NCBI GenBank assembly: GCA_902572695.1
Contig: CACGGZ010000004.1
Coordinates: 1-42,213 of the forward strand
DNA from: an uncultured Pelagibacteraceae bacterium
GTDB lineage: Bacteria; Pseudomonadota; Alphaproteobacteria; Pelagibacterales; Pelagibacteraceae
DNA length: 42,213 bases
Direction of reading: 5' to 3'
Numbering within the stretch: position 1 is the first letter of the stretch; each line of letters starts with the position of its first letter. Under the pieces are notes generated by a model. That model ran no database searches and was not told the DNA's origin. It saw only the letters and a program-made list of their open reading frames with translations. Position numbers and translations under genes: made by a program. Positions 12,902 to 21,378 of the stretch are shown in pieces.

Positions 12902-14602
12902 GTGATTAATTCGAGAAAAGATATAATTTCCCATTTGATTGCTTTGTTTATCCTTTCAATTGGATATTTAATATCCTTATTTTTTTTTGGTGAAATTGTC
13001 TTAAATCCTCATGATAATTTAGAGATCGGCCCTATTTATAATAGTATTATTTCAAAAATATATTCAGGAGATTTTGATAGTCTGCTTATTTTACAAGCAG
13101 AAAACTTTAAATGGTTCTTTTTAGATAAGATTTTATATCCAATCAATATTTTTCAACTTTTTTTATCTGACAAGCAGTTTTACTTTTTTGAGGAATTTTT
13201 AAAAAAAATGATTTCTTATTTTTCTTTTTATCTTTTATCAAAATCTTTTACTAAGAACCACCTTAATGCAATGATTGGAGCTATTATCTTCACATCATTA
13301 ATCTATGTTGTTTCTGTTCCCCATTCATACTTTATTCCTTTTGCCCCATATTTTTTATATTTACTATGTCATAAACAGAGTATTAATAAATTTACAATTT
13401 TATTAATTTTTTTTATTGGCTTAAATAGTTCAATTATTTTTGACTTAGTTGCTTTAGCTTTACTTATCCCTCTTGGATTAGTTTTAAGAGAGTATGAAAA
13501 TAATATAAAAGTATATTATCAATTTTTAATCTCTTTTTCTTTAGGTTGTCTCATATCAGGAATTCCAATTTTTTTAACAGTTCTTACTCAAGAGTTAAGT
13601 AGAATTGATTTAGAAAAACCATCATTAATAATTGCTTTTAAGTTTGAAATTTATGAATTAATTAATTTATTCAAAATCGTTAAAATTGACGATATCTTTA
13701 GAGTTCCTATAAAAATTTTATTTATAGTAATTTTTTTTACCTCAATATTTCTCAAAGACAAAGTAATTTTAAAGCTAATAATTTTTTTAATAATTTTTTA
13801 TTTTTTTAAAATAATATTATCTTCTAATATTTTAAATCCGATTTTTATTGAGCCTATCTCTTTTCTAAAAGGATTTAACTTTACTAGGTTTCATTTATTA
13901 TTTCCTTTAATTATTTGCTTGATCTTGGTCTTGAATTTAAAACATTTCGAATTACAAAAATATAAATCCTTTGTATTTTTAATGACAATAATATCGTCAG
14001 TTTTTTTGTATAGTAATTTTACAGTTGTTGAGATTGTCAAATCTTTTACTAATAATAATTTAACAGATAAAAGTCTTAGCAAATTAAAAGAGTTCAATGA
14101 AGATGAGGATATTAGTAATTTTTTTAAATTACTTTTAGATAAAAATAATTATAAAAACCAAAAACTCTCGTATGAATTTGATAGTAAAAATTCTTTCGAT
14201 AAATATTATCGTTATAAAGAATATGGCAGTATAAAAAAATTAGTTGATGGGGGGATAACACTCTCGATTGGCATAGATCCCATGATAGCAGCAATGAATG
14301 GAATTAAGGTTGCAGATGGCTATTATGTTCTTTATTCGGCAGAATATAAAAAAAAGTTTGAAAAAATTATAATAAAAGAATTACAAAATAACATTTCTTT
14401 GTACAATTATTTTAAAAATTGGGGTAATAGAGTTTATGTTTTTTTTGAGGATGAAAAAAATTTAATGGTTGATTTTAATGCAGCAAAGGAGCTAAAAATA
14501 AGTCACGTAATTTCATCCTTTGAATTAATGGATCCAATATTGGAGAAAATTTGTTCGCCCTGTATAAGTAGTGGTCAATTAAGTTTATATAAAATTAAAT
14601 AA
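12902..14602 (+). CDS. Polytopic membrane protein, possibly GT-C-like glycosyltransferase
   Basis: 566 aa with multiple hydrophobic segments, NPHDNLE in the first loop and a soluble C-terminal domain; GTG start. Confidence 0.6.
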   Translation: MINSRKDIISHLIALFILSIGYLISLFFFGEIVLNPHDNLEIGPIYNSIISKIYSGDFDSLLILQAENFKWFFLDKILYPINIFQLFLSDKQFYFFEEFLKKMISYFSFYLLSKSFTKNHLNAMIGAIIFTSLIYVVSVPHSYFIPFAPYFLYLLCHKQSINKFTILLIFFIGLNSSIIFDLVALALLIPLGLVLREYENNIKVYYQFLISFSLGCLISGIPIFLTVLTQELSRIDLEKPSLIIAFKFEIYELINLFKIVKIDDIFRVPIKILFIVIFFTSIFLKDKVILKLIIFLIIFYFFKIILSSNILNPIFIEPISFLKGFNFTRFHLLFPLIICLILVLNLKHFELQKYKSFVFLMTIISSVFLYSNFTVVEIVKSFTNNNLTDKSLSKLKEFNEDEDISNFFKLLLDKNNYKNQKLSYEFDSKNSFDKYYRYKEYGSIKKLVDGGITLSIGIDPMIAAMNGIKVADGYYVLYSAEYKKKFEKIIIKELQNNISLYNYFKNWGNRVYVFFEDEKNLMVDFNAAKELKISHVISSFELMDPILEKICSPCISSGQLSLYKIK

Positions 14603-14605
14603 TTT

Positions 14606-15673
14606 ATGAAGTTAGCAATAAAAAAAAATTTTTGGAAAAACAAAAAAGTTTTTGTAACTGGACATACTGGTTTTAAGGGAAGTTGGCTTTGCATATTTTT
14701 AAGTCAATTAGGCGCAGAGGTAACTGGTTATGCTTTAAAACCAGCAACAAAACCAAGCTTATATAATTTGGCAAATATTAAAAAACTGATTAAAAAATCA
14801 ATTATTGCAGATGTAAGAAATTCAAAAAAACTATATAGCGAAATAAAGAAATCTAAAGCAACTATTTTATTTCACTTAGCAGCACAACCTTTAGTCAGAT
14901 ATTCTTATGAAAATCCAAAAGAAACATTCGATACCAATTTTACGGGAACTTTAAATATTTTAGAGTCTATAAGAAAACTTAATAAAATAAAATCATCTAT
15001 AATAATCACAACAGATAAAGTGTATGATAAGGATTTAATGAAAATTTTTCAGGAGACTGATAATTTGCTTGGACATGATCCTTATGCAGCATCTAAGGTA
15101 TGCGCAGAACATGTTTTTTTTAGTTATATATACTCTTTTTTTAAAAATTCCAAAAACCAAAAGCTTGCTACCGTAAGAGCTGGTAATGTTATTGGTGGGG
15201 GTGATTATTCCGAGGATAGACTTCTACCTGATATTTTCAGATATATAAAAAAGAATAAAAAAATTATTTTAAGAAATCCTAAATCTGTTAGACCTTGGCA
15301 GCATGTTTTAGAGCCACTTAGCGGATATATACTTTTAGCAGAGAAACTTTATAATAAAAAATTGACTAGCTTAGAACCTCACTGGAATTTTGCACCAAAT
15401 ATTTCAAGTTGCAAATCTGTAAAATACGTAGCTGATTTTTATTCAAAAAAACTTAAAGTTCAAATAAAAATTGCTAAAAGCAAAACAAACGAGTTTAAAC
15501 CAGAAAACAGGTTTTTGAGACTAAGCAATTTTAAAGCTAGAAAATACCTTAATTGGCATCCACGTTGGAATTTAAACAAGTCACTTAAAAAAATTTTAGA
15601 ATGGAACATTAATACAAAAAAAGGTAATCATCTTAAAGTTTGTAAATCGCAAATAGAGGATTACTTAAAATAA
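14606..15673 (+). CDS. rfbG: CDP-glucose 4,6-dehydratase
   Basis: FWKNKKVFVTGHTGFKGSWLCIFLSQLGAEVTGYAL; HLAAQPLVRYSYENPKETFDTNFTGTLN; TDKVYD; HDPYAASKVCAE; RPWQHVLEPL. Confidence 0.93.
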   Translation: MKLAIKKNFWKNKKVFVTGHTGFKGSWLCIFLSQLGAEVTGYALKPATKPSLYNLANIKKLIKKSIIADVRNSKKLYSEIKKSKATILFHLAAQPLVRYSYENPKETFDTNFTGTLNILESIRKLNKIKSSIIITTDKVYDKDLMKIFQETDNLLGHDPYAASKVCAEHVFFSYIYSFFKNSKNQKLATVRAGNVIGGGDYSEDRLLPDIFRYIKKNKKIILRNPKSVRPWQHVLEPLSGYILLAEKLYNKKLTSLEPHWNFAPNISSCKSVKYVADFYSKKLKVQIKIAKSKTNEFKPENRFLRLSNFKARKYLNWHPRWNLNKSLKKILEWNINTKKGNHLKVCKSQIEDYLK

Positions 15674-15674
15674 T

Positions 15675-16886
15675 ATGAGAATGAAAAAGATATCATACGG
15701 TAAAAATATTTATAATTATAAGGAAATTAATGCTGTTCTTAAGCAATTAAAAAAAACGACACAAATGGGTGTATCAGTGGACTCTTTTGAAAAAAAAATT
15801 GCTAACCTGTTTTCAAAAAAATATGGCTTAATGGTTAATTCAGGGTCTTCTGCCATAATATTAGCTTTAAAAGTTTTAAATTTTCCAAAAGGAAGCGAAA
15901 TTATAACTCCGTGCCTAAATTTTGGAACTGCTGTTTCATCGATAATGTTATGTGATTTAAAACCAATATTTGTAGATTGTGAAATTGAAACTTTACAAAT
16001 TGACCCAAAAAAAATAGAAAAAAAAATTACAAAAAAAACTAAAGCTTTAATGATACCAAATTTAATTGGCAATATTCCAGATTGGGAAAAAATTAAAAAA
16101 ATTGCTAAAAAACATAAATTAAAAGTTATTGAAGACTCCGCAGATACTTTAGGCGCCACAATTAAAAAAAAATCTACTGGCTTTTATAGTGATTTATCAA
16201 TTACAAGTTTTTATGGATCTCATGTAATAAGTTGTGCAGGTAATGGAGGTATCTTTTTAACAAATTCAAAAGATTTTCACTCAAAAGCAAAAGTTCTCAG
16301 AAGTTGGGGCAGAATGTCTACATTAATAAAAGACTCAGAAAATATTAACAAAAGACTAGGGATTAAACTTAAAGGTATTGAATATGACAGAAAATTCATT
16401 TTTTCTGAAGTTGGATATAATTTTGAACCTTCCGAGATAGGGGCTTCATTTGGACTTGAGCAACTTAAAAAATTAAAATATTTTACTAAAATAAGAAATA
16501 AAAATTATAATTTACATTATAATTTCTTTTCAAAATTTAAAAAATTTTTTATTTTGCCAAAAATGAATAAAGGGGTTAAAACTAACTTTCTTGCTTACCC
16601 TATAATAATAAAAAATAACAAACATTTCACAAAAAAAAATCTTCAATTATTTCTTGAGAAAAATAATATTCAAACAAGACCTATTTTTACAGGAAATATA
16701 TTAAGGCACCCTGCTTTTGCTTCTCTTACATCTAAGAGAAATAAATTAAATGAATTTAAATGCTCAGACTATATTATGAAAAATGGGTTACTTATCGGAT
16801 GTCACCAAGGCCTTTCCAGCAAAAACGTTTTTCAGATTCACAAAGTAATAGTGAAATTTTTTAAATCAAGAAAGATACATTTCTAG
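15675..16886 (+). CDS. DegT/DnrJ/EryC1/StrS-fold PLP/PMP enzyme, probable sugar 3-dehydratase (E1/ColD-like)
   Basis: 403 aa; VIEDSADTLGA; SFYGSHVISCAGNGG with His183 at the usual Lys position; no Cys in the WGR…EYDRKF segment. Confidence 0.85.
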   Translation: MRMKKISYGKNIYNYKEINAVLKQLKKTTQMGVSVDSFEKKIANLFSKKYGLMVNSGSSAIILALKVLNFPKGSEIITPCLNFGTAVSSIMLCDLKPIFVDCEIETLQIDPKKIEKKITKKTKALMIPNLIGNIPDWEKIKKIAKKHKLKVIEDSADTLGATIKKKSTGFYSDLSITSFYGSHVISCAGNGGIFLTNSKDFHSKAKVLRSWGRMSTLIKDSENINKRLGIKLKGIEYDRKFIFSEVGYNFEPSEIGASFGLEQLKKLKYFTKIRNKNYNLHYNFFSKFKKFFILPKMNKGVKTNFLAYPIIIKNNKHFTKKNLQLFLEKNNIQTRPIFTGNILRHPAFASLTSKRNKLNEFKCSDYIMKNGLLIGCHQGLSSKNVFQIHKVIVKFFKSRKIHF

Positions 16887-16892
16887 TTAAAA

Positions 16893-18059
16893 ATGAGTGG
16901 TACTTGTAAACTTTGCTTTTCAAAATTAAACAAAAGTCCTATCCTTATCCTTGATGATATGCCGAGGGCTGCACAATTTTTTCCTGATCCAAAACAATTT
17001 CAAGAGGACAAAGGAGTTTCTTTAAAAGTTTTTCAATGTGGTAAGTGTGGTTTAGTTCAATTAATTTCTGAGCCAGTCGAATATTTTAAAAATGTTATAA
17101 CGGCCGCAACGCTTTCAGGAGATGCTAGAAATTCTCGTTTAAGTCAGATGAAAAATTTTAGAGAAAAATACAATCTCTTAAACAAAAAAGTGTTAGAGAT
17201 TGGTTGTGCTTCAGGTAGTATGCTGGATGTTATCAAAGAGTCAGGGATGTCTGCTTTTGGGGTTGAAGCATCAAAGGACTCAGTTGATGAAGGTTTAAAA
17301 AAAGGAAGAAAAATAATTCATGGATTTATTGGTGATTTAAAAAAAATCTCTCATGGGCCTTACGATGCTTTTGTATCATTTAATTATCTAGAGCATATGC
17401 CAGAACCTACAAAAGTTTTAAATATTATAAATAATAATTTGTCTTCCAATGGTTTAGGACTAGTTACTGTGCCGAATTTTGACTTCTTGCTTAAAACAAA
17501 ATGTTTTTATGAATTTGTGCCAGATCATTTATCCTATTTCACAAAAGAGACTATTTCTAATATATTTTTAAATTGTGGATTTTTCATAAAAGAGATTTCA
17601 TTAATAAATAATGAGAATGACATTTTAGTGATTGTAGAAAAATCAAAAAAATCAAAAGAAATTAATTTTAAAAAGCCAAAAGCAATTAATTTAAGCTCAG
17701 GTATAGCAGAGATTGAAAGTCTTAAAACAGAATTGAAATCCTTAGTAAAAAAATATAAAGACCAAAATAAAAAAATTGCTATTTGGGGTGCAGGACACAG
17801 AACATTAGCATTGTTATCAATAAGTAATTTAGTCGAAATAGAATATATTGTTGACTCAGCAAAATTTAAGCAAGGAAAATACTCACCAGTTTTGCACACA
17901 AAAATATTTTCACCAGAAATTTTGAAAAAGAATGAAATTGACCTCTTGATAGTAATGGTGCCTGGAATTTACCCTGATGAAGTAATCAAAACAGCGAAAA
18001 ATATGAATTTAAAGGCAGATATTGCAAAATTAAGAAATAATAAAATTGAATTTATATAA
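16893..18059 (+). CDS. Class I SAM-dependent methyltransferase of the sugar C-methyltransferase type (Zn-binding N-terminus, Rossmann-like C-terminus)
   Basis: CKLC…CGKCGLVQL N-terminal Cys motif; VLEIGCASGSMLDVIKESGMSAFGVEAS; C-terminal KIAIWGAGHRTLALLS. Confidence 0.85.
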   Translation: MSGTCKLCFSKLNKSPILILDDMPRAAQFFPDPKQFQEDKGVSLKVFQCGKCGLVQLISEPVEYFKNVITAATLSGDARNSRLSQMKNFREKYNLLNKKVLEIGCASGSMLDVIKESGMSAFGVEASKDSVDEGLKKGRKIIHGFIGDLKKISHGPYDAFVSFNYLEHMPEPTKVLNIINNNLSSNGLGLVTVPNFDFLLKTKCFYEFVPDHLSYFTKETISNIFLNCGFFIKEISLINNENDILVIVEKSKKSKEINFKKPKAINLSSGIAEIESLKTELKSLVKKYKDQNKKIAIWGAGHRTLALLSISNLVEIEYIVDSAKFKQGKYSPVLHTKIFSPEILKKNEIDLLIVMVPGIYPDEVIKTAKNMNLKADIAKLRNNKIEFI

Positions 18060-18080
18060 AATGCAAAATAGTATCTAACT

Positions 18081-19157
18081 ATGGATAATAAAGACTTACC
18101 AAATAATAAGATTTCAGCAGTTGTTAAACCTAGAATTTATCACCAAAAAAAACAGAAACTTGAGGATTTGGTGCCACTACAAACACCTTTTTCTGTTCAT
18201 ATTGATGTATGCAGTCTATGTAATTTTAAATGTAGTTTTTGTTTTCAAGCAGATATTTTCGGTAAAAAAGATAAAAAATTTCCTCATGGAATGATGAAAA
18301 TGGATTTGTTTAAAAAAACAGTTGAAGATTTAAAAGCTTTTCCAGATAGAATTAAAAAAATTAAGATTGGGAACCATGGAGAACCCACATTGCACCCTGA
18401 GTTGCCAGAATTTATAAAATTTGCAAGAGAAGCAGATGTTGCAGATACAGTTGAAGTGTTCACCAACGGATCAAAGTTAAACCCAGAATTAAATAAAAGA
18501 TTAGTAGACTCGGGTTTACAAAGAATAAATATTTCGTTGGAAGGTCTTTCAAGTGAGAGATACCTAAAAGTTGCTGCAGCCAAAATTAATTGGGAAGAAT
18601 TTGTGGGAAATATAAAAAATTTATATGAGTACAGTAGAAAAAAAGGTGAACTCAATATTTATGTCAAAATTGTCAATAATGCCAGTGAACTTAAAGGAGA
18701 AACTGTTTATTCTATGACAGAGGAAGAAAAAAATAAGTTTTATGATACATTCGGTAATATTGCTGATGAAATTTACATAGAAAAAATTGTACCTCAATGG
18801 GCAGAGACCCAAGAGGGAAAACAAAACGATGTAGAATTAACAGGTATGTATGATCAAAAAACCGTAAGATATAAAAAGATTTGTCCTTTCATATTTATGT
18901 ATCTGCATATTAATCATGACGGCATAGTAAGCCCTTGCACATTAGATTGGCCCAGAGATGTCGCAATAGGAGATGCAAAAAAGGAGTCAGCAACCGATAT
19001 CTGGAAAGGTAAAACGTTAAAGGATTTACAAATAGCTCAATTAGAGGGAAAAAGGAATGAAATAAAATTTTGCAAAGATTGCTCGGCCCCAATGGTTTGT
19101 GTTGAGGAAAATCTAGATAACCATGCACAAGATCTTTTAAAGAGGATTAAAAGATAA
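18081..19157 (+). CDS. Radical SAM/SPASM protein
   Basis: CSLCNFKCSFCFQ, GNHGEPTLHPELPEF, C-terminal CPFIFMYLHINHDGIVSPCTLDW … CKDCSAPMVC. Confidence 0.9.
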   Translation: MDNKDLPNNKISAVVKPRIYHQKKQKLEDLVPLQTPFSVHIDVCSLCNFKCSFCFQADIFGKKDKKFPHGMMKMDLFKKTVEDLKAFPDRIKKIKIGNHGEPTLHPELPEFIKFAREADVADTVEVFTNGSKLNPELNKRLVDSGLQRINISLEGLSSERYLKVAAAKINWEEFVGNIKNLYEYSRKKGELNIYVKIVNNASELKGETVYSMTEEEKNKFYDTFGNIADEIYIEKIVPQWAETQEGKQNDVELTGMYDQKTVRYKKICPFIFMYLHINHDGIVSPCTLDWPRDVAIGDAKKESATDIWKGKTLKDLQIAQLEGKRNEIKFCKDCSAPMVCVEENLDNHAQDLLKRIKR

Positions 19158-19169
19158 TCAATAATTATA

Positions 19170-20042
19170 ATGAAAATAATGATAACAGGTACCAATGGAT
19201 TTATTGGTAGAAATGTTAAAGAATACTTAGAAAAAATATATAAAGATATCCACTCTCCTAAACGTCAACAGTTGAATTTACTAGATGCAAAAGCAGTCGA
19301 AACTTACCTTAAGAAAAATAACTTTGATGTAATCATTCACTGTGGAATCACTTTAAATTCAATTGAACAAAATTTAAGTATGTTTTTTAATATTGAAAAA
19401 CACTCAAATTATTTTGGAAGACTAATTTGCATCGGATCAGGAGCAGAATTTGACTCTAGGTCGTATAAGCCTCGAATGAATGAAAAATATTTTGGAAATT
19501 CTATTCCTCCTAAAACTGACATATATGGTTTCTCGAAATATATGATAGCTAAGAATATTGAAGAAAAAAAAAGGAACATATTTAATCTGAGGGTTTTTGG
19601 CATATTTGGAAAATATGAAGATTACAGAAGAAGGTTTATTTCGAATAATATCTGCAGATCGTTATGTGGCATGAACATTTCAATAAATCAAAATGCTCTA
19701 TTTGATTATCTCTATATTGATGATTTTAACAAAATTGTTGAGATGTTTCTGGCAAACAATCCAAAAAAAAGGACATATAATGTTTGTACAGGCAAATCAG
19801 TTGATTTTATAACTTTGGCCAAAATAATTAATAATCTAGATGGTAGAGATAAAAATATAGAAATTTTGAAAAGCGGCATAAAAACAGAGTATTCAGGTGA
19901 TAATTCTCTGTTATTATCTGAATATGAAAATATCACATTCACAGATCCAGAAAAATCTGTTGCAGATCTCTACAACTGGTATAAACACTCAAGTAAATTG
20001 AACTTTGATGAAAAATTATTTGATACATGGATAAAAAACTAA
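19170..20042 (+). CDS. NAD(P)-dependent epimerase/dehydratase/reductase (extended SDR)
   Basis: MITGTNGFIGRNV; DIYGFSKYMIAK (YxxxK); FDYLYIDDF. Confidence 0.85.
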   Translation: MKIMITGTNGFIGRNVKEYLEKIYKDIHSPKRQQLNLLDAKAVETYLKKNNFDVIIHCGITLNSIEQNLSMFFNIEKHSNYFGRLICIGSGAEFDSRSYKPRMNEKYFGNSIPPKTDIYGFSKYMIAKNIEEKKRNIFNLRVFGIFGKYEDYRRRFISNNICRSLCGMNISINQNALFDYLYIDDFNKIVEMFLANNPKKRTYNVCTGKSVDFITLAKIINNLDGRDKNIEILKSGIKTEYSGDNSLLLSEYENITFTDPEKSVADLYNWYKHSSKLNFDEKLFDTWIKN

Positions 20043-21340
20043 TCAAACCCAAAGAACTAAAATTTGTAAATTCTCTTAAGAATAAACCTATAATTATTTG
20101 GGGCGCAAGGATGACAGGTCTAGGTTTACTCAGATTTTCAAAAAAACATAATCTAAAATTAGTTGGATATGTTGACGGAGATCCATCTTTAACTGACAAG
20201 ATGATAGGAGAACATCAAATAAAATTACCTAGTGAAATAAAAAATTTGAAAAAAGAATATCCAGAAGCTGTTGTTGTTGTCGCTGCTGCACTCAAAGAAG
20301 ACGAAATAATAACGTCCATAAAAAAAATGGGCATAGAGGAAAAAAATATTATTAATTATAGCGAATTTAGTGAATGTTTTTTTACTATTGATATAGTTGG
20401 TCAATGTAGTCTTAAATGTCCCTCTTGCGCCCAAAGTTTGGCAGAGATCAAAAATCCTATGGGAACTATGAAGCTTGAGGATTTTAAAAAGGTAATCGCT
20501 AAAATTAAAAATGAAGTAGATCTTGTAACTCATGTAGCTCTTTATAGTTGGGGTGAACCTTTGTTACATAAAGACCTTCATTTGATAATAGATCACCTAC
20601 ACAAAGAGGGAATAGCGGCAGCAGTGTCTTCACACTTATCTATTCCATCTGAGTCACAAATACAGAATTTAATTAAGGCCGCACCCGAGTATTTAAAAAT
20701 TTCTACATCTGGTTTCTATCCAGACGCTTATAACTCAACGCACACGGGTGGAAATGTAAATTTAGTAAAATCTAATATGTATAAAATTAAGTACTTAATG
20801 GAGAGATACAATTCAAAAATTTACGTAGATGTAAATTATCATTTGTACAAAAATAACGTTGGCGAAGATTTAGAAATGATGGAGAAGCTCTGTGATGAAC
20901 TAGGTTTTGGTCTATCAACAACTTATCCAGTGGTTTTTCCAGTTGAAAGATGTATGGATTATTTAGAAGGAAAGAAAAATGGCAAAGATCTATCTGAATT
21001 ATCCAAACTTCTACTAGTAAATATAGACGAAGGTTTGGAAATAACTAAAAATTACCGAAATCAACCTTGTAGATACTTAACTAATCAAATAAATATTAAT
21101 TGGGATAGAAGCGTCCCACTTTGTTGTGTTACTTTTGACAGACAAAAAAACTCATCAATTATTTCAAAAGATTTTTTAAAAGAGTCACTTAAATCGCTTG
21201 ATGAAAAAAAAAGGGATCATTCTCTTTGCTCAAAGTGTACAAAATTAGGAATACCTCCATATCAACTCGGTGTGAATCTTAAAGGTTGGGATGAAAAAGC
21301 AAAAGAAAATAGTGAAATTTTTGCTAAAAAACTTCGATAA
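20027..21340 (+). CDS. Fusion of Rossmann-like domain and radical SAM/SPASM-like protein
   Basis: N-term KPIIIWGARMTGLGLLRFSKKHNLKLVGYVDGD; then VGQCSLKCPSCAQS (CX3CX2C), SWGEPLLHKDL, C-term CSKCTKLG; 16-bp overlap with upstream gene. Confidence 0.85.
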   Translation: MDKKLIKPKELKFVNSLKNKPIIIWGARMTGLGLLRFSKKHNLKLVGYVDGDPSLTDKMIGEHQIKLPSEIKNLKKEYPEAVVVVAAALKEDEIITSIKKMGIEEKNIINYSEFSECFFTIDIVGQCSLKCPSCAQSLAEIKNPMGTMKLEDFKKVIAKIKNEVDLVTHVALYSWGEPLLHKDLHLIIDHLHKEGIAAAVSSHLSIPSESQIQNLIKAAPEYLKISTSGFYPDAYNSTHTGGNVNLVKSNMYKIKYLMERYNSKIYVDVNYHLYKNNVGEDLEMMEKLCDELGFGLSTTYPVVFPVERCMDYLEGKKNGKDLSELSKLLLVNIDEGLEITKNYRNQPCRYLTNQININWDRSVPLCCVTFDRQKNSSIISKDFLKESLKSLDEKKRDHSLCSKCTKLGIPPYQLGVNLKGWDEKAKENSEIFAKKLR

Positions 21341-21378
21341 AAAAATTTTCACTAGGACAAAATTTATTTAGTAAGTTC

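Noticed and set aside
13720-13830. Long A/T homopolymer tracts in the island
   Set aside because: Consistent with general AT-richness and Lys/Phe/Asn codons; no repeat structure beyond composition.
15716-16159. 147-aa minus-strand ORF antisense to the DegT-fold gene
   Set aside because: Shadow ORF of an A-rich coding sequence; low-complexity Phe/Ile-rich translation.
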